Notes: generated by a model from the letters alone, not told the origin. Positions 44,038-54,302 are shown, counted from the stretch's first letter. The stretch is DNA of 64,000 nt from an uncultured Lachnospiraceae bacterium (GCA_910588215.1 CAJUQJ010000010.1:12181-76180); one strand, 5' to 3'. Program-made: numbers and translations.

Positions 44038-44156
44038 GCCATGATAGAAGTTTGGAACGGGGCCGGAATAGGGCCTGAGTACAGCATAGATGAAAGTATA
44101 AGATCGGGAAAAGGCAGGGATGAGAAATCGGGACCGGAATAAAATATGACACAGGA

Positions 44157-46475
44157 ATGCTGCTTAAACTGGCATTGATCTTTTTTTGTCTTCTTTTTTT
44201 AGTCTGTATTTGGCTGGGCAGAAAGGAACGGGACAGGGAACCTTTGCAAGGGGAGAAGATCACCGTGGAAGATGTAGTGATCTTGCTAAAGGCACTGGAT
44301 CTTTCCGTTGAGGATTTGACCTTTCATAATGATGAGGCGTCTCAGTCAGTGTACCTGACTTATGGGCAATACATAGAAATCTACGAGAAGTTAAACGGTG
44401 CAGACATGAATCTACCGGATCATAAAGACAAATATAAAGAAGAGCAGGAAGTATTGAAAGAAGATTGGTATGCGGCGTACCGCCTGATGCTGGCGCATCT
44501 GGACACAGAGTCTTCAATTTGGGAGACAACGGTATTTTTGATGAAGCTGGATACCGAATCCGGGCAGGCGTACACGGACAACGGCGGTATGGAAAGCCCA
44601 TATCGTTATCATTCCTCTTCCTTTGAGCAGAATGTCTTGCAGCAGCTGAGGGTTTACGTAAAGGGAGATGATCTGTTGACGGTATGTGAGATTCTGCGGC
44701 AGGATTATGTGCTAAATAACGTATGGGTAATGGAAGCTACAGATAATGTATTGGAATGTTTTTACCATCAGATCACATTTCGTGTGAAGACGGACACACC
44801 GGTAGAGAGAGAAAGCGTGGCCGATCTGACGTTTCGTGACGGAAAGTTGACCGATGTAAGAGAGAAAACGGAAAAGATACATGGCAAACTGCTGCGGGTG
44901 ACAGGAGATGAGTTGGAGATAGAGGGTCAAGGAGTGTATCCGATCTCTGAAGACATGGAAGTATATAAGCTTTACGGAAGTCTGCGGACAATGGACAGAG
45001 CAGACTTGCGGATCGGATATGCGGACACGGATTTCGTAGTATATGAGGGCAAGGTGTGTGCCGGATTGATCTCCGGGGAGGAGGCGGCGGACAGAATCAG
45101 AGTGCTGCTGAAAAATACAGTGCATAACAGTGATCATCATGAGGAAGTACAGCTGGTAGTGGATGGGGAAACGATACAAGTAAGAGCGGAAGACTTACAG
45201 ATAGGAGAGCGCAGAATCTATCAGTGTGCTGCTTTGACAGATAAGGTGCTTGTGCATACGGAGGGAATCGTTAAGGAAGACCATGCGTATCGCGGAGCAA
45301 TAGAGTGTTACCGGACGACAGACGGAATGGTACTGATCAATGAACTTCCTTTGGAAGAATATTTATATGCGGTAGTGCCAAGTGAGATGCCTGCATCGTA
45401 TCCGCTGGAAGCACTGAAAGCGCAGGCGGTCTGCGCCAGGACCTATGCTTATCAGAACATTATGAAGGCGGGGCTGCCTGAGGTAGGTGCGCATGTGGAC
45501 GATACGACGAGTTATCAAGTCTATCATAACGGCAGCGAAAATGCGGCCAGCACTACAGCAGTCAAAGAAACAAGCGGAATCTTATTGACCTGGCAGGGGG
45601 AACCGGCACAGAATTATTATTATTCTACATCCTGCGGTGTCGGTACCAATGCGGGAATCTGGAAATCGAGAGAGGCGGGAGATATCCCTTATCTGCAGGC
45701 GGTGCGGTTAAAACAGCCCGAAAATATGAATGGGGAAAGCAACGGAACACAGCAGGAGCAGACCGCGGACAGGGAAGTATCAGAACAGGACGAAATGATC
45801 ACGACGATGGCAGCAACAGATAAAACGACAGTGGCAATAGCAGCCGAAACAGGGACACAAACACCGGATGATCTAAAAGACGAAGATACCTTTTACCGTT
45901 TTATTACATCGAAGAATGATAAAGATCTGGAGAAGGAGGAGCCATGGTATCGTTGGAGTTATACGGTTGAGAAGCTGGATGCGAAAGCCATGACTGCACG
46001 GATACAGGCGCGTTATGCGGCCAGCCCACAATCCATATTGACAAAGGCGCAAGGGGACTATTATGTGTCCCAGCCTGTGGAAGAACTGGGAAGGATCAGA
46101 GATCTATCCGTTGCTAGGCGAGGCGCCGGCGGTGTGGCAGAAGAATTACTGATCGAGACGGATACGGGAAGTTATAAGGTCGTATCCGAATATAATATTC
46201 GCAGCGTTCTGTGTGACGGGATAAGTGAAGTGGTAAGGCAGGATGAGAGTACGACCGTACCGAAGACATTGTTGCCCAGCGGATTTTTTGTACTGGAAAC
46301 TGGAAAAGAAGAGGGGAATGTGATAGGATATACGTTGACTGGCGGTGGTTACGGTCATGGTGTAGGAATGTCGCAGAATGGCGCCAGAGCGCTGGGAAGA
46401 GAAGGGGCGTCCTACCGCGTGATCCTGGAGTACTTTTTTAAAGGCTGTGAACTTGAACGGCTCGATCAAGAGTGA
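44157..46475 (+). CDS. SpoIID/LytB domain protein
   Basis: A 772-residue membrane-anchored protein. An N-terminal helix (LLKLALIFFCLLFLVCIWLG) precedes a long unassigned extracytoplasmic region (about 30-370) and then the SpoIID domain: ALKAQAVCARTYAY, YYYSTSCGVGTNAGIW, and the C-terminal GGGYGHGVGMSQNGARALG. A low-complexity Thr/Gln/Glu insert lies near residues 525-580. SpoIID proteins are lytic transglycosylases that act on denuded glycan strands. The length far exceeds SpoIID itself (about 340), so this is a vegetative or diverged relative. The ribosome site is weak. Confidence 0.85.
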   Translation: MLLKLALIFFCLLFLVCIWLGRKERDREPLQGEKITVEDVVILLKALDLSVEDLTFHNDEASQSVYLTYGQYIEIYEKLNGADMNLPDHKDKYKEEQEVLKEDWYAAYRLMLAHLDTESSIWETTVFLMKLDTESGQAYTDNGGMESPYRYHSSSFEQNVLQQLRVYVKGDDLLTVCEILRQDYVLNNVWVMEATDNVLECFYHQITFRVKTDTPVERESVADLTFRDGKLTDVREKTEKIHGKLLRVTGDELEIEGQGVYPISEDMEVYKLYGSLRTMDRADLRIGYADTDFVVYEGKVCAGLISGEEAADRIRVLLKNTVHNSDHHEEVQLVVDGETIQVRAEDLQIGERRIYQCAALTDKVLVHTEGIVKEDHAYRGAIECYRTTDGMVLINELPLEEYLYAVVPSEMPASYPLEALKAQAVCARTYAYQNIMKAGLPEVGAHVDDTTSYQVYHNGSENAASTTAVKETSGILLTWQGEPAQNYYYSTSCGVGTNAGIWKSREAGDIPYLQAVRLKQPENMNGESNGTQQEQTADREVSEQDEMITTMAATDKTTVAIAAETGTQTPDDLKDEDTFYRFITSKNDKDLEKEEPWYRWSYTVEKLDAKAMTARIQARYAASPQSILTKAQGDYYVSQPVEELGRIRDLSVARRGAGGVAEELLIETDTGSYKVVSEYNIRSVLCDGISEVVRQDESTTVPKTLLPSGFFVLETGKEEGNVIGYTLTGGGYGHGVGMSQNGARALGREGASYRVILEYFFKGCELERLDQE

Positions 46476-46558
46476 AAACACGAAATCATATATAAGGAAG
46501 ATAAATAGTACACCGGAGAACTGTTAGAATGCTGGTAAATAATGATAAAAGGTGAGTT

Positions 46559-47416
46559 ATGAAGACTGTTTACAGGTTATTTTATATATTGCGTGATTTT
46601 AACTGGCAGATGACGAGGAAGAATATCAGCGCATTTGCGTCCAGTACATCTTTCTTCCTGTTTCTGTCTATGATTCCGCTTCTGATGGCATTATGTGCCA
46701 TTTTGCCGTATACGAGACTGACAGAAGAGAACCTGCTCATGGCGATCACCAAATTTACGCCAGATGCCATGAATGGCCTGGTAGTCAGCGTGGTATCCGA
46801 TGTGTATGCGCGGTCGGCCGGGACAATCACGATCTTTGCGATCGTTACGATCTGGTCGGCATCCAAGGCAATGCTGGCGCTGATCCGGGGACTGAATGCG
46901 GTGAATGATTTTGAAGAGAGACGTAATTATTTTGTGCTGCGGTTTATCGCATGCATCTATACGGTGATCATCCTGGCAGCGACGATCCTGGCACTGCTTG
47001 TCATGGTGTTCGGCAATGTGATCGTGAATCTTCTGCTGGCAGATATTCCGCCGTTACATATCCTGGTGCAGTTCGTCATGCGGTTTAGGTTCTTGTTTTC
47101 CTGGGCAGTCCTGACCTTTGTGTTTGCCCTGATCTATGCATATGTGCCCAGCAATAAACTACGGTTTAGAGGGCAGGTTCCCGGGGCGGCTTTTTCCGCC
47201 ATTATGTGGGGTGCCGCATCTTACGCTTTCTCTATCTATGTGGATCATTTCAATGGATTCGGTACTTATGGCGGCCTGACGACCGTAGTGATCATGATGT
47301 TGTGGTTTTACTTGCTGATGTATATTCTTATGATCGGAGCTCATATTAATCGATATTTTGGTCCGGTATACAAATTTCTGTTTGGATGGCTTGACAAGTC
47401 GGCAAAAAGTCACTAG
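46559..47416 (+). CDS. YihY/BrkB family membrane protein
   Basis: A 285-residue protein with six membrane helices and the family hallmarks FASSTSFFLFLSMIPLLMAL, IWSASKAMLALIRGLNAVN and GAAFSAIMWGAASYAFSIY. It was formerly annotated as RNase BN. The function is unknown, possibly transport. AAAGGTGAG precedes the ATG. Confidence 0.9.
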   Translation: MKTVYRLFYILRDFNWQMTRKNISAFASSTSFFLFLSMIPLLMALCAILPYTRLTEENLLMAITKFTPDAMNGLVVSVVSDVYARSAGTITIFAIVTIWSASKAMLALIRGLNAVNDFEERRNYFVLRFIACIYTVIILAATILALLVMVFGNVIVNLLLADIPPLHILVQFVMRFRFLFSWAVLTFVFALIYAYVPSNKLRFRGQVPGAAFSAIMWGAASYAFSIYVDHFNGFGTYGGLTTVVIMMLWFYLLMYILMIGAHINRYFGPVYKFLFGWLDKSAKSH

Positions 47417-47429
47417 AATGTATGAGAAG

Positions 47430-47716
47430 AATGGAAAGACTGTGAAGGTGTCAGTAGAAGACTGTTTTCCGCCAGAGAGAGGGAACCGGCGGCTGGAAGT
47501 TCCCTTCGGTTCAGACAATACTTTGAATTTCCCACCGGAGTCGCCTGGATGAATCTGTCAGTAGTCCGGGCCGTTACGGCACGTTACGTCGAATGAAGTG
47601 TCTGTTGGCAGACAGCGGTAATGTTTTTAGGAAGCATCCGTAGTCTTGGACAGGAAACTGGGTGGTACCGCGGAGATGATTCGTCCCATGTGTGATCGTT
47701 GCACGTGGGATTTTTT
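47430..47716 (+). promoter_or_regulatory. T-box riboswitch, probable Phe specifier
   Basis: The leader has the canonical T-box GGTGGTACCGCGG (47661-47673). A terminator follows (TCCCATGTG paired with CACGTGGGA, then TTTTTT, 47693-47716). Stem I elements include AGTA, AGAGAG, and a specifier region GAATTTCCC whose TTC codon reads Phe. It lies upstream of pheST and should raise their expression when tRNA-Phe is uncharged. Confidence 0.93.
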
Positions 47717-47717
47717 A

Positions 47718-47744
47718 TATCATAGGAAAGAGCGTCCTATGATA
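47718..47744. repeat. Perfect inverted repeat between T-box and pheS
   Basis: TATCATAGGA (47718-47727) and TCCTATGATA (47735-47744). Part of it, TCATAGGAAAGAGC, recurs as a direct repeat at 47829-47842. Confidence 0.6.
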
Positions 47745-47786
47745 CAAAACCGGATGCGCAGCTACGCGCGCTTTTGTTCTTCACGT

Positions 47787-47829
47787 GAGCAATGAACTAA
47801 GTGGCTGCTTGCAGCGGGGTCTTTGATTT
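47787..47829 (+). repeat. Dispersed repeat copy 2
   Basis: It contains GAGCAATGAACTAAGTGGCT followed by GCTTGCAGCGGGGTCTTTG. It matches copy 1 (37608-37637) over its right half and copy 3 (56727-56754) over its left half, so it carries both parts of the repeat. Confidence 0.7.
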
Positions 47830-47928
47830 CATAGGAAAGAGCTTGTTGCTGTAAAATTTGTCTTGGCTAAAAGGAAAAATCTTATGCTTGAGGTTACAGA
47901 ACCGCACACTGAGAGAGGAGCTTTGTAA

Positions 47929-48951
47929 ATGATGAAAGAGAAGTTAGAGCAGATTAAGGCGGAAGCACTGCGTCAAATCGCGGCCAGCGACGCGCTGGAG
48001 AAGCTGAATGAAGTGAAAGTCAATTATCTTGGGAAGAAAGGAGAACTGACAGCAGTCCTGAAAGGAATGAAGGATGTGCTGCCGGAAGAACGTCCTAAGG
48101 TGGGACAGCTTGTCAATGAGACGAGGGCAGAGATTGAGAGAGTATTAGAAGAATCAGTAAAGAAGATGGAACAGATGGTCAGGGAGGCAAAGATGAAGCA
48201 GGAAGTCATCGATGTTACGCTTCCTGCCAGGAAGAATAATGTCGGACATCGGCATCCCAGCACCATAGCATTGGAAGAAGTGGAGAGGATCTTCATCGGT
48301 ATGGGCTATGAAGTGGTGGAAGGTCCGGAAGTGGAGAAGGATTACTACAATTTTGAGGCATTGAATATCCCGGCAGATCACCCTGCGAAGGATGAACAGG
48401 ATACGTTCTACATCACGGGAGACATTTTGCTGCGTACCCAGACATCTTCAACGCAGGTACACGAGATGGAGAAGGGTAAGCTTCCGATCCGCATGATCGC
48501 ACCGGGGCGGGTGTTCCGTTCAGATGAAGTGGATGCCACACATTCCCCCTCTTTCCATCAGATCGAGGGGTTGGTGATCGACAAGAATATTACCCTGGCA
48601 GACTTAAAAGGTACTTTGGCAGAGTTCGCGAAGGAGCTATTTGGAGAAGGTACGAAAGTTAAGTTCAGGCCGCATCATTTTCCGTTCACGGAGCCCAGTG
48701 CCGAGATGGATGTAACCTGCTTTAAGTGTGGCGGTAGGGGATGCCGCTTCTGTAAAGGAGAAGGGTGGATAGAGATCTTAGGTTGTGGTATGGTACATCC
48801 GCATGTCCTTGAGATGAGTGGTATCGATCCGGAGAAATATTCGGGATTTGCTTTTGGTGTGGGACTGGAACGTATCGCACTGCTGAAGTATGAAATAGAC
48901 GACATGAGATTACTATATGAGAATGATATCCGCTTCCTGAAGCAGTTCTGA
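47929..48951 (+). CDS. pheS: Phenylalanyl-tRNA synthetase alpha subunit
   Basis: A 340-residue class II synthetase subunit with an N-terminal coiled coil (about 1-90) and catalytic motifs: motif 2 region RVFRSDEVDATHSPSFHQIE and motif 3 GFAFGVGLERIALL. A zinc-like CFKCGGRGCRFCKGEGW segment is present, as in some Firmicutes. GAGAGGAG precedes two adjacent ATG codons (47929 and 47932). Confidence 0.95.
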   Translation: MMKEKLEQIKAEALRQIAASDALEKLNEVKVNYLGKKGELTAVLKGMKDVLPEERPKVGQLVNETRAEIERVLEESVKKMEQMVREAKMKQEVIDVTLPARKNNVGHRHPSTIALEEVERIFIGMGYEVVEGPEVEKDYYNFEALNIPADHPAKDEQDTFYITGDILLRTQTSSTQVHEMEKGKLPIRMIAPGRVFRSDEVDATHSPSFHQIEGLVIDKNITLADLKGTLAEFAKELFGEGTKVKFRPHHFPFTEPSAEMDVTCFKCGGRGCRFCKGEGWIEILGCGMVHPHVLEMSGIDPEKYSGFAFGVGLERIALLKYEIDDMRLLYENDIRFLKQF

Positions 48952-49112
48952 GCCGTGACTGGTATTTTGTACTTGAAGTTTCAGTGCAAATATTTGTACA
49001 AGGGTTTTCGGTACGGAGTATAAAGTTAAGAATATTCTCTCGGGAGCTTGCTTGTCAGGAATAGGGAAAAGGAAAGATGATGGGCGTAGAACGCTTCGGA
49101 ATGGAGGTAAAG

Positions 49113-51533
49113 ATGAATACAGCATTATCATGGATCAAAGCATATGTGCCGGATCTGGAATGTACAGATCAAGAATATATGGATGCTATGACATTATCGG
49201 GAACTAAGGTGGAAGGATACAGCAGACGGGATCACAACCTGGATAAGATCGTAGTCGGTCAGATTGAGAAGATAGAAAGACATCCGGATGCGGATAAGCT
49301 GATCGTGTGTCAGGTGAATATCGGGACCGAAGTGATCCAAATTGTGACAGGGGCGCCTAATGTCAGTGAAGGAGACAAAGTACCGGTGGTCCTGAATGGC
49401 GGTAAAGTGGCAGGCGGGCATGACGGCGGCCCGCTGCCGGAAGACGGCATTGCGATCAAGGCCGGCAAACTGAGAGGAGTACCGTCCAACGGTATGATGT
49501 GTTCCATAGAAGAATTGGGATCCGACAGAAATATGTATCCGGAAGCACCGGAACTTGGTATCTATATCTTCAAGGAGGACGTGGAGGTTGGATCCGACGC
49601 CATAGAGGCACTGGGCCTTCATGATACCGTATTTGAATATGAGGTGACGTCCAACAGGGTGGACTGTTACAGTGTGATCGGTATTGCCAGGGAGGCGGCG
49701 GCGACCTTTAGGAAACCGTTCTATCCGCCGCAGGTATTTGTGACAGGCAACGGTGGCAATGTGGAAGACTATATTTCTGTCGAGGTGGAGGACAGGGAAC
49801 TTTGTCCGCGGTATTGTGCGAGGGTGTGCACCAACATCCAGATCGGGCCCTCACCTAAGTGGATGCAGAGACGTCTGGCAGCCAGTGGCATTCGCCCTAT
49901 CAATAATCTGGTGGATATCACCAACTATGTGATGGAAGAGTATGGACAGCCCATGCATGCTTATGATCTGGAGACCATTGCAGGGCATAAGATCATCGTC
50001 CGTCGGGCGAAAGACGGTGACGTATTCAAGACGCTGGATGGTCAGGAGAGGAAACTGGATGCCGATGTGCTGATGATCTGTGATGCGGAGAAAGAAGTAG
50101 GTATCGCTGGTATCATGGGCGGCGAGAACTCGATGATCACGGATGAGGTTAAGACGGTCCTGTTTGAAGCTGCATCTTTCAACGGTGCCAATATCCGCAA
50201 ATCGGCGAAGAGGGTCGGACTCAGGACCGACGCATCAGGTAAGTTTGAGAAAGGACTTGATCCGCACAATGCCGCGGCCGCGATCAACAGAGCGTGTCAG
50301 CTGATCGAAGAGTTGGGCTGCGGTGAAGTGGTGGACGGCATGGTAGACGTCTGCAGTGAACTTAAGACGGAAGTTGAGCTGACGTTTGAACCGGACAGAT
50401 ACAACAGACTGCTTGGTACGGATGTATCCAAAGAAGAGATGCTGGAAATCTTCCAAAGGATAGAAGTGCAGTATGATGCGGCTGAAAATAAGCTGATCAT
50501 ACCGACCTTCCGTCAGGATATCTTACGCCAGTGCGATATTGCGGAAGAAGTGGCGCGTTTCTACGGTTATGATAAGATTCCGTCCACGCTGCCAAACGGT
50601 GAGGCGACCACCGGGAAACTGCCCTTTAAGCTTCGTATTGAACAGAAGGCAAGAGATATTGCGGAGTATTGTGGTTTTTCGCAGGGAATGTGCTATTCCT
50701 TTGAGAGTCCGAAGGTGTTTGATAAACTGCTTCTGGAGGCGGATGATCCGGCCCGCCGGGCGATCGGTATTTCCAATCCGCTGGGAGAAGATTTCTCGAT
50801 CATGAGAACGGTTTCTTTGAATGGTATGCTGACAAGTCTTGCGACCAACTATAATAGAAGGAATAAAGATGTCAGATTATATGAGCTGGGAAATATCTAT
50901 ATTCCGAAGAATCTGCCGCTGACAGAACTTCCTGACGAGCGGATGCAGTTTACGCTTGGTATGTACGGTGAGGGCGATTTCTTTACCATGAAAGGTGTTA
51001 TTGAGGAGTTCTTTGACAGTATCGGTCTTTGTAAAAAAATCACCTATGATCCGAATGCCGGCAAGAATTTCCTGCATCCGGGCCGACAGGCTAAGGTGGT
51101 CTATGAGGGCTGCATACTTGGCTATCTGGGAGAAGTACATCCTGAAGTATGCGACAACTATGATATGAAGGCCAAGGCCTATGTGGCAGTATTGGATATG
51201 CCGGCGATCATACCTTATGCTACTTTCGACCGTAAATATGAGGGAATCGCAAAATATCCGGCTGTGATGAGAGACATCAGCATGGTCGTTCCCAAGGAGA
51301 TCATGGTTGGGCAGATCGAAGATGTCATTGCACAGCGCGGCGGTAAGATCCTGGAAGAGTATCAGTTGTTTGATATTTATGAAGGCGATCAGATCAAAGA
51401 GGGCTTTAAATCCGTAGCATACTCCATTACATTCCGGGCAAAGGACAGGACGCTGGAGGAAAGCGATATTACAGCTGCCATGAAGAAGATACTCAACGGT
51501 TTGGAAGGTATGGGAATCGAGCTGAGAAGTTAA
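49113..51533 (+). CDS. pheT: Phenylalanyl-tRNA synthetase beta subunit
   Basis: An 806-residue protein with the full PheT domain order: EMAP/tRNA-binding domain (about 40-150, IVVGQIEKIERHPDADKLIV), B3/B4 editing domain, B5 domain (about 400-470), synthetase core, and the C-terminal anticodon-binding FDX-ACB domain (about 710-806). The ATG at 49113 is fixed by ATGGAGGTAAAG. It forms the alpha2-beta2 enzyme with PheS. Confidence 0.95.
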   Translation: MNTALSWIKAYVPDLECTDQEYMDAMTLSGTKVEGYSRRDHNLDKIVVGQIEKIERHPDADKLIVCQVNIGTEVIQIVTGAPNVSEGDKVPVVLNGGKVAGGHDGGPLPEDGIAIKAGKLRGVPSNGMMCSIEELGSDRNMYPEAPELGIYIFKEDVEVGSDAIEALGLHDTVFEYEVTSNRVDCYSVIGIAREAAATFRKPFYPPQVFVTGNGGNVEDYISVEVEDRELCPRYCARVCTNIQIGPSPKWMQRRLAASGIRPINNLVDITNYVMEEYGQPMHAYDLETIAGHKIIVRRAKDGDVFKTLDGQERKLDADVLMICDAEKEVGIAGIMGGENSMITDEVKTVLFEAASFNGANIRKSAKRVGLRTDASGKFEKGLDPHNAAAAINRACQLIEELGCGEVVDGMVDVCSELKTEVELTFEPDRYNRLLGTDVSKEEMLEIFQRIEVQYDAAENKLIIPTFRQDILRQCDIAEEVARFYGYDKIPSTLPNGEATTGKLPFKLRIEQKARDIAEYCGFSQGMCYSFESPKVFDKLLLEADDPARRAIGISNPLGEDFSIMRTVSLNGMLTSLATNYNRRNKDVRLYELGNIYIPKNLPLTELPDERMQFTLGMYGEGDFFTMKGVIEEFFDSIGLCKKITYDPNAGKNFLHPGRQAKVVYEGCILGYLGEVHPEVCDNYDMKAKAYVAVLDMPAIIPYATFDRKYEGIAKYPAVMRDISMVVPKEIMVGQIEDVIAQRGGKILEEYQLFDIYEGDQIKEGFKSVAYSITFRAKDRTLEESDITAAMKKILNGLEGMGIELRS

Positions 51534-51754
51534 TATCCCGTACGGAAGGTTTTTGTGCAAAGCATATATCCCGTCGGCACTGTGTCTGCGCGGTCCTACA
51601 GGGCAGGACGGATAGAAGAGCTTTTCTTTGCCTCCCCGATTCCTTGAAGCGTAATCAGGGAGGCCAGTACGAAATGACAGGAAACGGACTTGCGCAGAAT
51701 TTGAGATTCTGCACGCGTTCCTCAGCAAAAAACGCTTCGGAATGGAGGTCAAAT

Positions 51755-53182
51755 ATGGAATACAAGAATACGTGGGAATTTTACAAGGAAGAACAGTTGA
51801 AAGAGGTGGATGCCTTTGCGCAGGAATATATGAAGTTCTTGGATAATGGCAAGACTGAGCGTGAATGTATCGACCAGATCGTAAACAGGATCGAAGAAGA
51901 GGGCTACAGAGAACTTAATGCAGTGATCTCATCCGGTGATAAACTCGCGGTAGGTGATAAAGTTTATTCTGTATGGATGAATAAATCCATTGTCATGTTC
52001 CAGATCGGAAAGAACAGAATGGAGGATGGCATTAATATCCTTGGTGCACATATCGACTCTCCTCGCCTTGATATCAAACAGAATCCACTGTATGAGGACG
52101 GAGGATTTGCTTACCTGGATACGCACTATTATGGCGGTGTGAAGAAGTATCAGTGGGTAACGATACCGCTTGCCATTCATGGTGTGGTGGTAAAGAAGGA
52201 CGGCACGATCGTGGAGGTCAGCGTAGGCGAGAAGGAAGATGATCCGGTGTTCTTCGTGTCAGATCTCTTGATTCATCTGGCGCAGGAGCAGTTGGAGAAA
52301 AAAGCAAATAAGGTGATAGAAGGTGAGGCGCTGGATATCATAATCGGGAATAAGCCGCTTGTGATCAATAAGAAAGACGACAAGGGCGATACAGATGAAA
52401 GATCAGCAGAGAAAGATGCAGTTAAAAAGAGTATTCTGGAGATATTGCAGAAATCCTATGATATCGAAGAAGAAGACTTTATCTCTGCGGAGCTAGAGGT
52501 AGTACCAGCCGGTAAAGCGCGTGAGGCAGGCTTCGATCGCAGCATGATATTGGCATATGGCCAGGATGACAGAGTCTGTGCGTTTACTTCTCTGGAAGCG
52601 ATGCTGGAGATCAAAGAGACGGAGCGCACGGCGTGTTGTATTTTGGTAGATAAAGAGGAAATCGGCAGTGTAGGTGCCACGGGTATGCGGTCTAGATTTT
52701 TTGAAAATGCGGTGGCAGAGGTGATGAACCTTACAGGCGGATACAGTGAACTGAATCTGCGCAGATGCCTTGCCAGATCCTGTATGCTTTCCTCTGATGT
52801 GAGCAGTGCGTTCGATCCGGCATTTGCATCCAGTTTTGATAAGAAAAATGTTGCCTACTTAAGCGGTGGCATGGTATTCAATAAATTTACCGGATCCAGA
52901 GGCAAATCAGGTTCCAATGATGCCAATGCGGAGTATCTGGGACATATCCGAGCAATCTTTGAGAAGGAACAGGTGAATTTCCAGACGGCGGAACTGGGCA
53001 GAGTCGATCTGGGAGGAGGCGGCACTATTGCCTATATCCTTGCTCTGTATGGTATGAATGTGATCGACTGTGGTGTTGCGGTATTGAATATGCATGCGCC
53101 ATGGGAAGCTACCAGCAAGATAGATGTCTATGAGACGAAGAGAGGATATGTTGCATTCCTTCAGAATGCGGATCTGAATTGA
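51755..53182 (+). CDS. M18 family aminopeptidase
   Basis: A 475-residue co-catalytic zinc aminopeptidase. Metal and catalytic motifs are visible: GAHIDSPRLDIKQNP, LVDKEEIGSVGATGM, and NMHAPWEATSKID near the end. Cytosolic, with no signal peptide. The start at ATG 51755 has GGAGG seven bases upstream. The 19 bases before it are identical to those before pheT. Confidence 0.92.
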   Translation: MEYKNTWEFYKEEQLKEVDAFAQEYMKFLDNGKTERECIDQIVNRIEEEGYRELNAVISSGDKLAVGDKVYSVWMNKSIVMFQIGKNRMEDGINILGAHIDSPRLDIKQNPLYEDGGFAYLDTHYYGGVKKYQWVTIPLAIHGVVVKKDGTIVEVSVGEKEDDPVFFVSDLLIHLAQEQLEKKANKVIEGEALDIIIGNKPLVINKKDDKGDTDERSAEKDAVKKSILEILQKSYDIEEEDFISAELEVVPAGKAREAGFDRSMILAYGQDDRVCAFTSLEAMLEIKETERTACCILVDKEEIGSVGATGMRSRFFENAVAEVMNLTGGYSELNLRRCLARSCMLSSDVSSAFDPAFASSFDKKNVAYLSGGMVFNKFTGSRGKSGSNDANAEYLGHIRAIFEKEQVNFQTAELGRVDLGGGGTIAYILALYGMNVIDCGVAVLNMHAPWEATSKIDVYETKRGYVAFLQNADLN

Positions 53183-53243
53183 AGACAGCGGCGGATATGA
53201 ATTTTAGGAACTGAGATCCTGAAGATATTTGAGGAAACGGGAA

Positions 53244-54302
53244 ATGGAAGAACTTAGAAAATCAGATTTTTATTTCGACCTGCCGGAAGAGCTGATCGCG
53301 CAGGATCCTCTGGAAGATCGCGCCAGTTCCAGATTGCTGTTATTGAATAAATCTAACGGTGGCATAGAACATCATGTTTTTAAGGAGATCGTTGATTATT
53401 TAAGACCGGGTGATTGCCTGGTCTTAAATAACACAAAAGTGCTGCCAGCGAGACTTATGGGTGTCAAGGAAGAGACTGGTGCTGCGATAGAGGTACTCCT
53501 TCTGAAAAGGAAGGAGAAAGATCTGTGGGAGACGCTTGTAAAACCGGGCAAAAAAGCCAGGCCGGGAACGCGTATCGTTTTTGGAGACGGTTGTCTGAGA
53601 GCAGAGGTAGTAGATGTGGTGGAGGAAGGGAATCGCCTGATACGCTTTACTTATGAAGGTATTTTTGAGGAAGTGTTAGACCGTTTGGGTGAAATGCCGC
53701 TGCCACCTTATATTACCCATAAGCTGCAGGATAAGAATCGTTATCAGACTGTATATGCTAAATATGAGGGATCAGCGGCGGCTCCGACAGCAGGGTTGCA
53801 CTTTACAAAAGAACTGCTTGCCAAGATTGAAGCAAAAGGAGTTGCTGTCGCGTATGTGACGCTGCATGTAGGGCTTGGAACATTCCGTCCTGTTAAGGCA
53901 GATAACATTTTGGAGCATCATATGCATTCTGAATATTATCAGGTGGACAGGGAGGCGGCGGAAAAGATTAATCTTGCGAAAGCATCAGGAGGCCGGGTGA
54001 TCTGCGTGGGGACCACGAGCTGCAGGACTGTCGAGAGTGCGGCCGGAGAAGATGGTAGGCTGCAGGAGTGTTGTGATAATACGGAAATTTTTATTTATCC
54101 AGGTTACCGTTTTAAAGTCATGGATTGTCTGATCACTAACTTTCATCTTCCGGAATCTACGCTTGTCATGCTGGTCTCTGCGCTGGCCGGCAGAGAGAAT
54201 GTATTACATGCATATGAGGAAGCAATACGGGAAAGGTATCGATTTTTTAGTTTTGGGGATGCAATGTTCCTTACGGATTCCTTTACAAAAGACAACAAAT
54301 AG
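53244..54302 (+). CDS. queA: tRNA preQ1(34) S-adenosylmethionine ribosyltransferase-isomerase
   Basis: A 352-residue protein typical of QueA (FYFDLPEELIAQDPLEDRAS, CLVLNNTKVLPARLMG, GSAAAPTAGLHFT, VTLHVGLGTFRPVKADNI). It transfers and isomerises the ribose of SAM to form epoxyqueuosine in tRNA. The start is ATG 53244 behind GAGGAAACGG. No other queuosine gene is nearby. Confidence 0.95.
   Translation: MEELRKSDFYFDLPEELIAQDPLEDRASSRLLLLNKSNGGIEHHVFKEIVDYLRPGDCLVLNNTKVLPARLMGVKEETGAAIEVLLLKRKEKDLWETLVKPGKKARPGTRIVFGDGCLRAEVVDVVEEGNRLIRFTYEGIFEEVLDRLGEMPLPPYITHKLQDKNRYQTVYAKYEGSAAAPTAGLHFTKELLAKIEAKGVAVAYVTLHVGLGTFRPVKADNILEHHMHSEYYQVDREAAEKINLAKASGGRVICVGTTSCRTVESAAGEDGRLQECCDNTEIFIYPGYRFKVMDCLITNFHLPESTLVMLVSALAGRENVLHAYEEAIRERYRFFSFGDAMFLTDSFTKDNK

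Noticed and set aside
43879..44142. Open reading frame of 87 residues on the plus strand
   Set aside because: It lies within the probable 6S RNA, has no ribosome site, and its sequence is explained by paired RNA arms and the terminator.
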